This document shows, one piece after another, positions 1-9,363 of a stretch of 64,000 nt of DNA. The notes beneath the pieces are model-generated. The model saw nothing but the letters and a program-made list of their open reading frames with translations. It was not told the origin of the DNA and did not search any database. A program made the position numbers and the translations under genes. Every line of letters starts with the position of its first letter. Position 1 is the first letter of the stretch. The stretch is from Saprospiraceae bacterium (GTDB lineage Bacteria > Bacteroidota > Bacteroidia > Chitinophagales > Saprospiraceae). The stretch spans positions 28,775 to 92,774 of the forward strand of contig JANQQI010000111.1 in NCBI GenBank assembly GCA_028285085.1. Direction: 5' to 3'.

Positions 1-1625
1 GTCTCGATGCTAAAGGCCAACGCAAAGCCATTAAAGTGTTGCTGGACAAATTACAGGAAAATGATCTAGTGGAGAATCTCCCCGATTATGTTCTCAAGAA
101 ACTAAATGTCTCCAGTCGTTATCAAGCCCTGCAGGATATTCACTTTCCACCCCATCAACAAGCTTTGGATGCGGCCCGTAATCGATTGAAATTCGAAGAG
201 CTGTTTTTTCTACAATTACGCTTGCTCCAAATTCGCAGGCGCCGAAAAGACGCCATCAAAGGGTTTGTTTTCCCAAGTATTGGTGAATATTTCAACACCT
301 TTTTCCACCAAAAACTCCCTTTTGATCTAACGGGCGCTCAAAAACGCGTACTTAAGGAAATCCGTCAGGATCTTCGTACCGGGGTGCAAATGAATCGTCT
401 ACTGCAAGGCGATGTGGGGAGTGGAAAGACCATCGTGGGGTTAATGACAATGCTGATGGCACTCGACAATGGTTTTCAGGCTTGTTTGATGGCACCCACT
501 GAAATTTTGGCTCAACAGCATTATCAATCCATCAGCAATTATCTCGAAGATATGCCCCTGCAGGTGGCTTTTCTCTCGGGCAGTGTCAAAGGCAAAAAAC
601 GTCGAGAAATTTTGGAAGCCCTCGAAGCAGGAGAGATTCATATTCTCATCGGTACCCACGCCTTGATTGAAGATCCAGTACGTTTCCAAAATTTGGGATT
701 GGCCATTACCGATGAACAGCATCGTTTTGGCGTTGCACAGCGCGCTAAATTGTGGAAAAAAAGTAAAACACTTCCTCCTCATATTTTGGTGATGACGGCT
801 ACGCCAATTCCACGAACTTTAGCGATGACGCTATACGGAGACTTGGATGTCTCGGTTATTGATGAACTCCCTCCGGGGCGCAAAGCCATTCAAACACTAC
901 ATAAGACAGAAAACCATCGCCTTCGGGTCATCGGTTTTATGCGCGAAGAAATCGCCAAAGGTCGCCAGATTTATGTTGTATTTCCCTTGATCGAGGAATC
1001 GGCAAAGTTAGACCTCAAAAATCTGGAAGATGGTTACGAAAATTTGCTCCGTGAATTTCCCATGCCGGATTATCAAATCAGCATCGTACACGGGCGCATG
1101 AAACCTGCCGATAAAGATTTTGAAATGCAGCGTTTTGTACGTGGCGAGACGCAAATCATGGTGGCCACTACCGTGATCGAAGTCGGAGTGAACGTGCCTA
1201 ATGCTTCAGTGATGATCATTGAAAACACGGAACGTTTTGGCCTATCTCAATTACATCAGTTACGGGGCCGGGTAGGTCGCGGAGCCGAGCAAAGCTACTG
1301 TATCCTAATGTCAAGCTTTAAGTTATCCAAGGAAGCCCGCGAGCGTATCCAGACGATGGTTCGCACTAACAATGGCTTTGATATCGCGGAGGCAGATCTC
1401 AAACTACGCGGCCCGGGGAATATCGAAGGGACTCAGCAAAGTGGTATGCTCAACTTCCGAATTGCCGATCTCGCGCGCGATGGGCGTATTCTCCAAACGG
1501 CGCGCGAAATTGCCGCTCGCATTTTAGACCATGATCCACGCTTAGAACAGGACATTCACCAACGCTTGCGACAGTATATGGAAGCCAACAGTAAGAAATT
1601 CCGGGTTTGGAGTAGGATCAGTTAA
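1..1625 (+). CDS. recG: ATP-dependent DNA helicase RecG, 5' end cut by the window
   Basis: C-terminal three quarters of RecG, the monomeric helicase that reverses stalled replication forks and branch-migrates Holliday junctions in the cytoplasm. The frame is already open at base 3, so the wedge domain and true start lie upstream; the GTG at 36 is internal. Counting from that GTG, Walker A GDVGSGKT is at residues 125-132. The RecG-type DEQH box followed by RFG is encoded near 711. TATPIPRT (motif III), TTVIEVGVN and QLRGRVGRG (motifs V and VI) follow. The C-terminal LRGPGNIEGTQQSG region is typical of RecG. The gene ends at TAA 1623-1625, followed by a 350-bp gap. No truncation is visible apart from the window edge. 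Identification is by motif order and is secure. Confidence 0.97.
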   Translation, partial: LDAKGQRKAIKVLLDKLQENDLVENLPDYVLKKLNVSSRYQALQDIHFPPHQQALDAARNRLKFEELFFLQLRLLQIRRRRKDAIKGFVFPSIGEYFNTFFHQKLPFDLTGAQKRVLKEIRQDLRTGVQMNRLLQGDVGSGKTIVGLMTMLMALDNGFQACLMAPTEILAQQHYQSISNYLEDMPLQVAFLSGSVKGKKRREILEALEAGEIHILIGTHALIEDPVRFQNLGLAITDEQHRFGVAQRAKLWKKSKTLPPHILVMTATPIPRTLAMTLYGDLDVSVIDELPPGRKAIQTLHKTENHRLRVIGFMREEIAKGRQIYVVFPLIEESAKLDLKNLEDGYENLLREFPMPDYQISIVHGRMKPADKDFEMQRFVRGETQIMVATTVIEVGVNVPNASVMIIENTERFGLSQLHQLRGRVGRGAEQSYCILMSSFKLSKEARERIQTMVRTNNGFDIAEADLKLRGPGNIEGTQQSGMLNFRIADLARDGRILQTAREIAARILDHDPRLEQDIHQRLRQYMEANSKKFRVWSRIS

Positions 1626-1977
1626 TTTCTCTCATTTATCGCTTCGATGGGGCAAAGTGCCGATTTGCTTGATGATACAAATTGCTCAATTTGATCTAAA
1701 AAACAATTTTTCTACTATCTACCTTATTATTAACAGGAGTTTGTATTGTAAAATCATTAAATTTATGGCCGTTTTCGCTGTTAATTTCTGGTTAAAAAGA
1801 TGGATTTGGTCCATTTTAATGATTAAATTGATACAAAGCGCCGAATTAAGGACGTTTTAAAAGCACTGTTCTTTGGAAGGTGTCGCGATCAATGAAATCG
1901 CTACTGTAAAATACACAGTAACCGTTGACCCTTTCGCGAATCAACCCCGAAAAGCTGTACCAAAGAACCCAAAAAAG
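1626..1977. other. Intergenic gap between recG and the phosphatase gene
   Basis: About 350 bases, AT-rich up to roughly 1860. A 67-codon open frame at 1657-1860 has no recognisable domain or start signal and is not called. A frame continuous with the next gene reaches back to TTG 1873, but the signal peptide begins only at ATG 1978. The stretch therefore probably holds the promoter and 5' leader. No clear TAnnTTTG box or hairpin was found. Confidence 0.4.
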
Positions 1978-3639
1978 ATGAGATTGGAAGATAAATGGCT
2001 CACCACTGCGAACCGGCTCGCAGTCGTATTACTGACCTTACTGTGGCTCCCACAGTTACATGCGTTCGGCACTACTAGCCTGAAAGCAGCCCCTAGCGTT
2101 AACTGCTGCGATTGTGATATTAATGGTGTTGACGGGCCTTATGTCTTTTACAAACGCAATAAAGTCGTTGTTAAAAATCTTTCTTTCAAGCAAGGCAAAG
2201 CTAAAGTTGATCAACGTGAATTCATGGCCAAGGATGAAGTTGGAAAAATTGTGGTCACCGTTGATAATGAAGAAAAAACACAGTTCACCGTTCAATTACA
2301 TAGCGATTACGAAATCCCTCCAACGAAATATCCACAACCGGATCGCCTCTTCGCTATTTCCGATATCGAAGGTAATTTCAAAGCTTTTCAGCATACTTTG
2401 AAAGGAAACGGAGTAATTGATCGCAACTACAACTGGGCTTTTGGCGATGGTCACTTAGTACTAATAGGCGACTTTTTTGACCGTGGGAAAAACGTAACCG
2501 CAGTCCTCTGGCTGATCTACGAGCTGGAACGACAAGCATTAGAACATGGCGGTATGGTCCACTTCATTATTGGTAACCACGAGGAGATGAATTTGCGTGG
2601 CGACACCCGCTATGTAGAAGAAAAGTATAAGCTCACCGCCAAAGCACTCAAGATTAATCATCCCGGCCTCTATTCTACTCATACGGAATTGGGACGCTGG
2701 ATACGCAGCAAAAATACAGTTGAAAAAATTGGTAAGACAATCTTCGTCCATGGCGGTATTAGCCCTGAGCTGGCCGATGCGCACTATCGCCTGGAAGAGA
2801 TTAATAAGATTTCCCGCAAAAATCTAGGTAAAGACCGTTGGCGTTTAAACCAAAAAGGGGGAATGGCAAAAACGATTTTCAACGAATATGGCCCGATGTG
2901 GTATCGCGGTTATTTCAGTAGCTCTACTAAACCGCATCGTGTAAACCGAGCCCTAGATCTCTACGGCGCCAAAAAAGTAGTGGTGGGGCATACTGTCGTA
3001 CCTGTGGTATCCAGTTTATTCAATGAAAGAGTGATTGGAATCGATGTGAAGCATAAGATGGCCGTAGCGGATGGTACCGCCAATGCGCTACTCATCGAAG
3101 GAGATGAATTCTTCGCGGTAAATGTCATTGGCAGTCGAACCCCGATTTCTCCCCTACTGTGTGAGGATGACATTGTGAAAGTATTCACAGCCATTAAAAA
3201 TGGAGATATTAAGTCTGTCAAGCATTTTCTGAAGCGCGACAAACGCATCAATAAATATTACACTAAAAAGCAGTATACTTTAATGCACTTTGCGATCAAG
3301 CATCGTCAGCTTGATATTGTAGAATTATTGACACAAAAAGGAGCGGATATTGAGCAGCATTACGAGCATAAGACGCCACTGATGTATGCGATTGCTTTAG
3401 GTCGAAATGATATCGCTCGTCTGTTGATCACCAAAGGCGCAGACATTGATGCAGAAAATGCCGCGAATAAGACCCCTTTGTTTTACTGCGCAAAGTATAA
3501 TAACATGGAAATGGCAGAAGTCCTTATCACTCAAGGCGCCGATTTTCATCATCGTGATCGTAAAGGACGCACTGCTGCCGATTATGCTGTCAAGCACCAA
3601 AATGTGGCGGTGGCCAATTTTCTACGCGAACTACGATAA
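1978..3639 (+). CDS. Secreted calcineurin-like metallophosphatase fused to C-terminal ankyrin repeats
   Basis: Predicted phosphoesterase of the PPP/Shewanella-like metallophosphatase type joined to ankyrin repeats, 553 aa. ATG 1978 is chosen over TTG 1873 because a signal peptide starts there: basic n-region, then a hydrophobic core VVLLTLLWLP ending near LHAFG. The metal-binding signatures are all present: SDIEGN (about residues 128-133), GDFFDRG (164-170), GNHE (199-202), VHGG and VGHT. A Cys-rich CCDCD motif follows the signal peptide. Residues from about 440 to the end form about four ankyrin repeats with the usual TPLMYAI / ARLLITKGADI pattern. The active site is complete, so catalysis is plausible; the substrate is unknown. 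Export to the periplasm or surface is inferred from the leader. An ankyrin tail on an exported phosphatase is unusual. No obvious operon partner: recG is 350 bp upstream and the next gene is convergent. Confidence 0.85.
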   Translation: MRLEDKWLTTANRLAVVLLTLLWLPQLHAFGTTSLKAAPSVNCCDCDINGVDGPYVFYKRNKVVVKNLSFKQGKAKVDQREFMAKDEVGKIVVTVDNEEKTQFTVQLHSDYEIPPTKYPQPDRLFAISDIEGNFKAFQHTLKGNGVIDRNYNWAFGDGHLVLIGDFFDRGKNVTAVLWLIYELERQALEHGGMVHFIIGNHEEMNLRGDTRYVEEKYKLTAKALKINHPGLYSTHTELGRWIRSKNTVEKIGKTIFVHGGISPELADAHYRLEEINKISRKNLGKDRWRLNQKGGMAKTIFNEYGPMWYRGYFSSSTKPHRVNRALDLYGAKKVVVGHTVVPVVSSLFNERVIGIDVKHKMAVADGTANALLIEGDEFFAVNVIGSRTPISPLLCEDDIVKVFTAIKNGDIKSVKHFLKRDKRINKYYTKKQYTLMHFAIKHRQLDIVELLTQKGADIEQHYEHKTPLMYAIALGRNDIARLLITKGADIDAENAANKTPLFYCAKYNNMEMAEVLITQGADFHHRDRKGRTAADYAVKHQNVAVANFLRELR

Positions 3640-3664
3640 AATCATTCCTCTTAACAAGTCTGTT

Positions 3665-5794
3665 TTAGAACGTCTCCCCCTTTTCTGCACGCTTACGCAA
3701 GAGTCGCGGCACCTTGAAACGGGGTCCGTGTAGCTGCTCATAATGCTGGCATTGCTCGACAAAAGCTTCCACGCCATAATCATTGATATACTGCAAGGTC
3801 CCCCCCTTGAAAGCCGGGAATCCCCAACCGTAAACGCTACCAAGATTAGCTTCCGGTACCGATTTGATAATCTTCTCCTGTAAGCACCATACCGCCTCAA
3901 TCACCTGCGCAAACATAAAACGCTCAATCAGCTCATGCCGATCCCATTCCGTTTTGGTCGTAGGAAAATGTGTGGTAAGCTCTGGCCAGATATAAGGCTC
4001 ACCTTCGTTGGGATAGTCATAAAAGCCATGGCTGTTCAATCCCTTTCCGGGGCGATCCAGCACATTGATCATTTTGTGGAGCGTAGCCACGGAGGGATGC
4101 TGAATGTATTTAGGGCCGTAGTTGACGGCAGCCTGATTTTCGTAACGCAGAATCATCTTCAAACTTGAATCATCAGCCATTGCTAAAGCGCCTTTCGGCA
4201 TCCCGGCCTGGACACCGAGATTTTCGATGAGCGCGGGCGCATAACCTTCCTGGAGCATGCTAATGCCTTCGAGCACATAGGTATTCAGTACTCTAGAAGC
4301 ATAAAAGCCCCAACTATCTTTAGCAATGATGGGCGTTTTACGAATCTTTTTCACAAAATCGAAAGCTCGCGCAATCGTTTCGTCCGAAGTCAATTCTCCT
4401 TTGACAATTTCTACCAAAGGTACTTCCGAAACGGGTGCAAAGAAATGCAAGCCAACAAAATTCTCCGGTCGACTCGAAGAGCCTGCCAAGTGAGTAATCG
4501 GAATGGATAAGGTATTCGTGGCTAAAAATGCGTAGCGATCCATATAACGCTCTGCCTCTTTAGTCACTTTGGATTTGACCATCTCGTTTTCAAAAACCGA
4601 TTCAATGACCAAATCACAATCCGCAAAATCTTCGGAAGATTCGGTGGTCTGAATTCTGGACAACAAATGTTCTCGAGCCGAGGCGGTAATTTTTTGTGTC
4701 TGTTCTAATTCCTGCAATTGCTTCGCGCTGTATTCTTTTCCGCGTTCAGCAATGCCTTTGGAAACGTCCTTGAGGACAACATCCATTCCATTGAGAATGC
4801 AAATGTAAGCGATACCACTGCCCATCGTTCCGGCCCCTACGATACCAACCTTTTTTGGCCGGAACTTACCGAAGCCTTTCGGACGATTCTCTCCATTCTT
4901 AATTGCATTGAAATCGTACCAGAATACTTTGGTCATATTACGCGCCGCCTTACTCATCAATAACTGCGTGAAGTAGCGACTCTCAATCTTTTCGGCGGTC
5001 GTGAAGTCCACTTTCGAAGCTTCTACCAACGTATTCAGAATGGCGCGAGGCGCTGGATAATTATGGCCGTATTTTTTAGCTAGCTGCGCCGTCAGGATGC
5101 GTACGCGATTGGCTACTGCCGGATGACGCATCGTACCTCCGGGAATTTTACTTTTTAGTCTATCCCAAGGGCGACGGCCTTCTTCGGTGGCCAAAATCCA
5201 ATCCCGTGCTTTTTCCAGCATTTCTTTGGGTGTGCTCGCTAGTTCATCAATAATCCCTAACTCCATCGCCTCTTGTGGATTATAGCTGCGCCCGGAAGTC
5301 AAAATTGTGAACGCTTTTTCAATACCCAAAAGCCACATCAAACGCAATACGCCCCCACTTCCCGGCATTAGTCCCAACGACACTTCAGGATGTCCCAGCT
5401 GGATGTTTACGTCATCAATCACTACTCGATGATGGCAAGCTAATGCCATTTCGAAGCCCGTGCCCAGCGCAGTACCATTTATAGCAGCGACAACGGGTAC
5501 ACCGGGACTCTCGATATCCCGAAAAAAGGATTTGAGCTTTTTTGAAAATTCAAAAATCGCTTCGGCTTCTTGATTTTGATAGAGATAATCTAAATCACCA
5601 CCTGCTAGAAAAGATTTTTTCGCAGAAGTGATAATGACACCGCGTAGTGCACCTTTTTCCTTTTCATCTTTGAGATGCCGGATGACTGGAATAAAAGCCT
5701 CACCAATTTCGTGATTGATGATATTAACATTCCGATTAGCCATGTCCAGCGTCAAGGTCACGATGTTATCAATATCTTTTTTATAATGGATCAT
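3665..5794 (-). CDS. fadB: Bifunctional enoyl-CoA hydratase / 3-hydroxyacyl-CoA dehydrogenase (FadB/FadJ type)
   Basis: Multifunctional alpha subunit of the beta-oxidation complex (709 aa; FadB and FadJ are about 715-730). It hydrates trans-2-enoyl-CoA and then oxidises the L-3-hydroxyacyl-CoA with NAD. Residues 1-190 form the crotonase domain, with both catalytic glutamates visible: E115 in GTGFEMAL and E137 in GHPEVSLG. A linker is followed by the Rossmann motif VGAGTMGSG near 318-326, the HFFAPV signature and two C-terminal dehydrogenase domains. The ATG at 5794 gives the normal N-terminus. It lies 82 bp downstream of the thiolase gene on the same strand, the usual beta/alpha pair, so co-transcription is likely. 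It could also serve the late steps of phenylacetate breakdown, since no paaF or paaZ is present here; that is inference. Confidence 0.93.
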   Translation of the reverse strand: MIHYKKDIDNIVTLTLDMANRNVNIINHEIGEAFIPVIRHLKDEKEKGALRGVIITSAKKSFLAGGDLDYLYQNQEAEAIFEFSKKLKSFFRDIESPGVPVVAAINGTALGTGFEMALACHHRVVIDDVNIQLGHPEVSLGLMPGSGGVLRLMWLLGIEKAFTILTSGRSYNPQEAMELGIIDELASTPKEMLEKARDWILATEEGRRPWDRLKSKIPGGTMRHPAVANRVRILTAQLAKKYGHNYPAPRAILNTLVEASKVDFTTAEKIESRYFTQLLMSKAARNMTKVFWYDFNAIKNGENRPKGFGKFRPKKVGIVGAGTMGSGIAYICILNGMDVVLKDVSKGIAERGKEYSAKQLQELEQTQKITASAREHLLSRIQTTESSEDFADCDLVIESVFENEMVKSKVTKEAERYMDRYAFLATNTLSIPITHLAGSSSRPENFVGLHFFAPVSEVPLVEIVKGELTSDETIARAFDFVKKIRKTPIIAKDSWGFYASRVLNTYVLEGISMLQEGYAPALIENLGVQAGMPKGALAMADDSSLKMILRYENQAAVNYGPKYIQHPSVATLHKMINVLDRPGKGLNSHGFYDYPNEGEPYIWPELTTHFPTTKTEWDRHELIERFMFAQVIEAVWCLQEKIIKSVPEANLGSVYGWGFPAFKGGTLQYINDYGVEAFVEQCQHYEQLHGPRFKVPRLLRKRAEKGETF

Positions 5795-5876
5795 GCGTAG
5801 CTGACTAGTTAGCTTAAGTTATCAATATTCAACTTCCTTGCAGAAGGGATGACAATTTGCGTTTGAAAAATAGAGT

Positions 5877-7082
5877 TTAAACTCTTTCAATAATGGTAGC
5901 GATCCCCATACCCCCACCGATACACATAGTGACCAAGCCTGTATTAAGATCGCGACGTTCTAATTCATCCAGCAAGGTCCCCAAAAGCATCGTGCCGGTC
6001 GCCCCAAGTGGATGTCCCATTGCAATGGCTCCACCATTGACATTAAGTTGTTCATCGGCTACGTCCAACTCCCGTTGGAATTTAAGCACGACCGAGGCAA
6101 AGGCTTCGTTGACTTCCCAAAGATCAATATCCGAGGGTTGCATCCCTGCAAGTTGTAAAGCTTTGCGACTTGCTGGTGCCGGTCCGGTGAGCATAATGGT
6201 CGGCTCAGTCCCTACCACAGCGCAAGCCCGAATCCGGGCCCGTGCCTTCAGGCCGTGGGACTTCCCACTTGCCTCCGAACCAATTAGGGCAACCGCTGCA
6301 CCGTCAACAATCCCGGAGGAATTACCCGCAGTATGCTGGTACTCAATATTTTCAACCTCGGGATACTTTTGCAGCGCCATTGCTTCAAAGCCCGCAGCAC
6401 CTAAGTCGGCAAAAGCCGGACGTAGGCTTGCCAATTGTTCCAAGGTGGTCCCGGGACGCAGGTGCTCATCTTTTTCTAAGACCGAAATACCGTTAAAGTC
6501 TCGAATAGGAATTACCGAGCTGTTGAAATAGGATTTCTCCCAAGCGTATGCCGATCGTTCCTGCGAGCGTAAGGCGTATTGATCCAAGTCTTCACGCGAA
6601 AATCCTTCTATGGTTGCAATCAGGTCGGCTGAAACCCCTTGCGGCACATAATTCACTCGGGCCATTACTTCGGGATCAAAGAGCAAAGCGCCACCATCAC
6701 TGCCCATCGGGACACGACTCATACTTTCGACGCCTCCTGCGACAATTAAATCACTCCAACCCGAACGAATTTTCATGGCGGCCAGGTTAACGGCTTCCAA
6801 ACCAGAAGCACAAAAACGATTGAGTTGTATTCCGGGTACTTTTTCCGACCATCCCGCATAGAGTAATCCAGCTTTGGCAATCACGGCGCCCTGATCATCA
6901 GTAGGCGTCACGCAACCAATAATGGCATCGTCTACCGCAGCGGTATCAAAATCCTGCCGGGCCGTTAAGGCATTAAAGCATTGCGCTAGTAGTTCAACAG
7001 GTTTTACTCCAAACAAAGCACCACTTGATTTTCCCTTGCCACGGGGCGTTCGCAAGGCATCAAACAGATAGGCATCGGTCAT
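5877..7082 (-). CDS. fadA: Acetyl-CoA acyltransferase (3-ketoacyl-CoA thiolase)
   Basis: Thiolase II family enzyme, 401 aa (family 390-430), that cleaves 3-ketoacyl-CoA with CoA to release acetyl-CoA. Visible catalytic residues are nucleophile C91 in [11 protein letters not shown]357 in GHPLGATG and C387 in CIGGGMG near the C-terminus. The second thiolase signature [12 protein letters not shown] is intact. It precedes the FadB-type gene by 82 bp and should form the thiolase/hydratase-dehydrogenase complex. FadA, FadI and PaaJ/PcaF cannot be separated from sequence alone; the pairing favours the fatty-acid role. A possible -7 element TACATTTG (minus sense, 7103-7110) sits about 20 bp upstream of the start, and a 7-3-7 inverted repeat lies further up at 7205-7221. 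Confidence 0.93.
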   Translation of the reverse strand: MTDAYLFDALRTPRGKGKSSGALFGVKPVELLAQCFNALTARQDFDTAAVDDAIIGCVTPTDDQGAVIAKAGLLYAGWSEKVPGIQLNRFCASGLEAVNLAAMKIRSGWSDLIVAGGVESMSRVPMGSDGGALLFDPEVMARVNYVPQGVSADLIATIEGFSREDLDQYALRSQERSAYAWEKSYFNSSVIPIRDFNGISVLEKDEHLRPGTTLEQLASLRPAFADLGAAGFEAMALQKYPEVENIEYQHTAGNSSGIVDGAAVALIGSEASGKSHGLKARARIRACAVVGTEPTIMLTGPAPASRKALQLAGMQPSDIDLWEVNEAFASVVLKFQRELDVADEQLNVNGGAIAMGHPLGATGTMLLGTLLDELERRDLNTGLVTMCIGGGMGIATIIERV

Positions 7083-7204
7083 ATCGAATTATTGAGTTGG
7101 TACAAATGTATTAAGAGCGAATTTAAAATGCACCCTTCACTTGATAAAATCAGTTACAAAAACCTCTCCCGGTCGATTCCGATAGTTTTAGATCCCAATT
7201 TTTG

Positions 7205-7221
7205 TTGACTTACCAAGTCAA
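7205..7221. promoter_or_regulatory. Perfect 7-3-7 inverted repeat upstream of the thiolase operon
   Basis: TTGACTT-ACC-AAGTCAA, a perfect dyad in the 244-bp gap between the thiolase gene (minus) and the small membrane protein at 7327 (plus). Its size and symmetry fit a dimeric repressor operator such as a TetR-type acyl-CoA-responsive regulator. No regulator gene is adjacent and no second copy was seen in the window, so the function is inferred. Confidence 0.35.
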
Positions 7222-7326
7222 TGCACAAGGACTAATCGGAAATTTTTGACTTTCCGTAGAGAAAGCTGAGCCCAATTCTTTTTTACCATTATTTTTAAAA
7301 TTGTAATCAGAAAAGAACAACTTACA

Positions 7327-7692
7327 ATGGCAACAAATAAATTAAAATTAACGGGCTTTGCTCGATTCTTCTTAGTCATGCTCATCCTGGCGCCTCTCGC
7401 CTTCTTTGGCGCATCATATTATAATGGTGAAGATGGAATAGCGAAGATCAAAGCGCTTTTCAGCGGAAAGGAAAATACCGAAGTCGTCACCGAACAGCCA
7501 CAGCCTGCTACCGAAACAGAAATTAATGCCGAAGTTGCTAGACTGCGTGATGAGCTAAGTACAAAAACCCAAAAGCTGGAAGAATTGTATAAACGCAATG
7601 CAGAATTAGAAAAACAGCTCAAAGATCAGGCAGCGGAATTGGTCGAAGTCAAAGCCCAGCTGGATAAAATCAAATCCGCTGTAGGTCAATAG
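7327..7692 (+). CDS. Small membrane-anchored coiled-coil protein
   Basis: 121-aa protein of unknown function. Residues about 12-29 (FFLVMLILAPLAFFGASY) form one hydrophobic segment acting as an uncleaved anchor or signal. A polar linker rich in T, E and Q follows. From about residue 63 to 118 there is a continuous heptad-like region rich in E, K, L and A (VARLRDELSTKTQKLEEL and onward), predicted to be a coiled coil. The topology suggests an inner-membrane anchor with a periplasmic coiled coil. ATG 7327 is the only reasonable start. The next gene, 80 bp downstream on the same strand, is also a small membrane protein. I do not recognise a named family. Confidence 0.7.
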   Translation: MATNKLKLTGFARFFLVMLILAPLAFFGASYYNGEDGIAKIKALFSGKENTEVVTEQPQPATETEINAEVARLRDELSTKTQKLEELYKRNAELEKQLKDQAAELVEVKAQLDKIKSAVGQ

Positions 7693-7772
7693 GCGTACCA
7701 TGCTTTTTCTGGTAGTTGTTTCGGCAATTGCCAGAAAAAACTTAATTTCCGAGTGAACAAACAAAACACACC

Positions 7773-8135
7773 ATGGAATCTACACTGCCTGAATCCATTT
7801 CCAGCTTATTTACTTCTGGTCTTCTCATCAAATTATTAGTCAATGCCGCTTCGCTTTTCATTGCCGCGAAAATTCTGGACGGTGTCGAAATCAAAAGCTT
7901 TGGTAAGGCGTTAATCGTAGCTCTTGTCCTGGCGATCTTGAATGTCACCTTGGGCAATTATCTTGAAGACGTTACTGGCTGGACAGTCGGGCTATTAAGC
8001 TTTCTCGTTGATGCGGCCGTACTACTGGTGGCATCCTGGATTTTAGATGGTTTCAAAATCAAAGGTATTTTCTGGGCGATTATCTTAGCCGTCGTTTTAT
8101 CACTTATTAATGGTTTACTATTTAGAATCTTGTAA
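7773..8135 (+). CDS. Phage holin family 4 / YvlD-type small integral membrane protein
   Basis: 120-aa, almost entirely hydrophobic protein with about four transmembrane helices arranged as two similar halves. Each half carries the hallmark ILDG(V/F)(E/K)IK: AKILDGVEIKSFGKALIVAL and SWILDGFKIKGIFWAIILA. This matches the Phage_holin_4_2 (YvlD-like) family, widespread in bacterial chromosomes and usually not phage-linked. Molecular function is unknown; an envelope role is commonly assumed. No phage genes are nearby. The frame and the ATG start are clear. Confidence 0.85.
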   Translation: MESTLPESISSLFTSGLLIKLLVNAASLFIAAKILDGVEIKSFGKALIVALVLAILNVTLGNYLEDVTGWTVGLLSFLVDAAVLLVASWILDGFKIKGIFWAIILAVVLSLINGLLFRIL

Positions 8136-8289
8136 AATTCTAGTGTCTGAACAAGTAGGCTACCGATTATTCCATTATACGATTTAGCTCGATTTCTTGA
8201 CCCTTTTTTAACATAGGGGGCTGGTATTCGTCCTCGAAAATCATTTACTTTGCGTTTTCTTTCCAATCACCATAAACGCAACGGTTTTT

Positions 8290-9252
8290 ATGATTAAAAT
8301 ACTCGTTAATGACGGCATTCACCCAGATGGTAAAATGCTGTTAGAAGAAGCTAATTATCAAGTCGACACGAATCGCATTCCCCAAGAAGAGCTTACGGAA
8401 AAATTGCCAGCCTACGATGTGATCATCGTGCGTAGTGCAACGAAAGTGCGCAAAGATTTGATTGATCGATGTCCAAATTTGAAAATTATCGCGCGTGGAG
8501 GTGTTGGGCTAGACAACATTGATGTAGAATACGCCCGTAGTAAAGGCATTGAGGTGATCAATACGCCTGCCGCTTCGTCCCAAGCTGTGGCGGAATTAGC
8601 TTTTGCACATATGTTCTCATTGGCGCGCTACCTGCACCAATCAAATCGTGCAATGCCAACCAAAGGTAATACGGAATTCAAAGCCTTAAAGAAAAGCTAC
8701 TCTAAAGGGATTCAGCTCCGCGGTAAAACGCTGGGAATTATCGGTTTTGGTCGCATCGGCCAGGAGACTGCACGTATTGGCTTAGCCCTCGGAATGAACG
8801 TTCTTCCGGTAGATTTGATGATCGATGAAGAAAACATTGCCATTAGTCTATTCAATAATACCGATGTTAATCTCAGTGTGCGCGTTCCCACCGTCAAGAT
8901 GGATGAAATGTTAGCCAAAGCCGATTTCATCAGTTTACACTTACCTTCATTAAGCAAACCATTAATTGATGCCGCAGCAATGGCTAAGATGAAAGATGGT
9001 GTGGTCCTGATCAATACAGCTCGTGGAGGTATTATTGACGAAGTTGCCTTGCTGGAAGCACTGGCATCCGGGAAGGTCGGTGCAGCCGGTTTGGATGTTT
9101 TCGAAGGTGAGCCCACACCTCGCCAAGAATTATTGGAGCATCCTCAGATTTCACTGACTCCACATATTGGTGCGTCCACAGCGGCCGCTCAGCGTAATAT
9201 TGGTCTGGAACTGGCTGATAAGATTATTGCTCACTTCGGTGATGATAAATAA
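8290..9252 (+). CDS. serA: D-3-phosphoglycerate dehydrogenase (D-2-hydroxyacid dehydrogenase family)
   Basis: NAD-dependent oxidation of 3-phosphoglycerate to 3-phosphohydroxypyruvate, the first step of serine synthesis. At 320 aa it is the short form without a C-terminal ACT domain, so allosteric serine inhibition through ACT is not expected. The NAD-binding motif GFGRIG is at 152-157. The catalytic triad is visible: R245 (NTARGG), E274 (EGEPTP) and H292 (PHIGAST). The substrate-side loop GGVGLDNID at 70-78 is typical of SerA, although other 2-hydroxyacid dehydrogenases are close relatives. It is monocistronic, ending at a strong bidirectional terminator shared with the convergent FKBP gene. 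Confidence 0.88.
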   Translation: MIKILVNDGIHPDGKMLLEEANYQVDTNRIPQEELTEKLPAYDVIIVRSATKVRKDLIDRCPNLKIIARGGVGLDNIDVEYARSKGIEVINTPAASSQAVAELAFAHMFSLARYLHQSNRAMPTKGNTEFKALKKSYSKGIQLRGKTLGIIGFGRIGQETARIGLALGMNVLPVDLMIDEENIAISLFNNTDVNLSVRVPTVKMDEMLAKADFISLHLPSLSKPLIDAAAMAKMKDGVVLINTARGGIIDEVALLEALASGKVGAAGLDVFEGEPTPRQELLEHPQISLTPHIGASTAAAQRNIGLELADKIIAHFGDDK

Positions 9253-9299
9253 TAAACGGAGAAGATTGATTTTCAAATAAAGTCATTCATCCCTCAATA

Positions 9300-9333
9300 A
9301 AAAAGCCCCGAGATCATGATCCCGGGGCTTTTT
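9300..9333. terminator. Bidirectional rho-independent terminator
   Basis: Near-perfect palindrome: arms AAAAAGCCCCG and CGGGGCTTTTT around a centre GATCATGATC that continues the stem. It is flanked by A-runs and T-runs, so it works in both directions. It lies between the convergent serA (plus) and FKBP lipoprotein (minus) genes. Confidence 0.93.
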
Positions 9334-9363
9334 CGTTTGAAGAAAATAAGTCATTCAACCTAA

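Noticed and set aside
1657..1860. 67-codon plus-strand open frame after recG
   Set aside because: AT-rich, no domain, no start signal; probably part of the leader of the phosphatase gene.
5893..6531. 212-codon plus-strand open frame
   Set aside because: Antisense shadow of the thiolase gene, whose motifs are complete on the other strand.
7773..8135. Prophage signal from the holin-family protein
   Set aside because: This family is mostly chromosomal, and no other phage gene is present.
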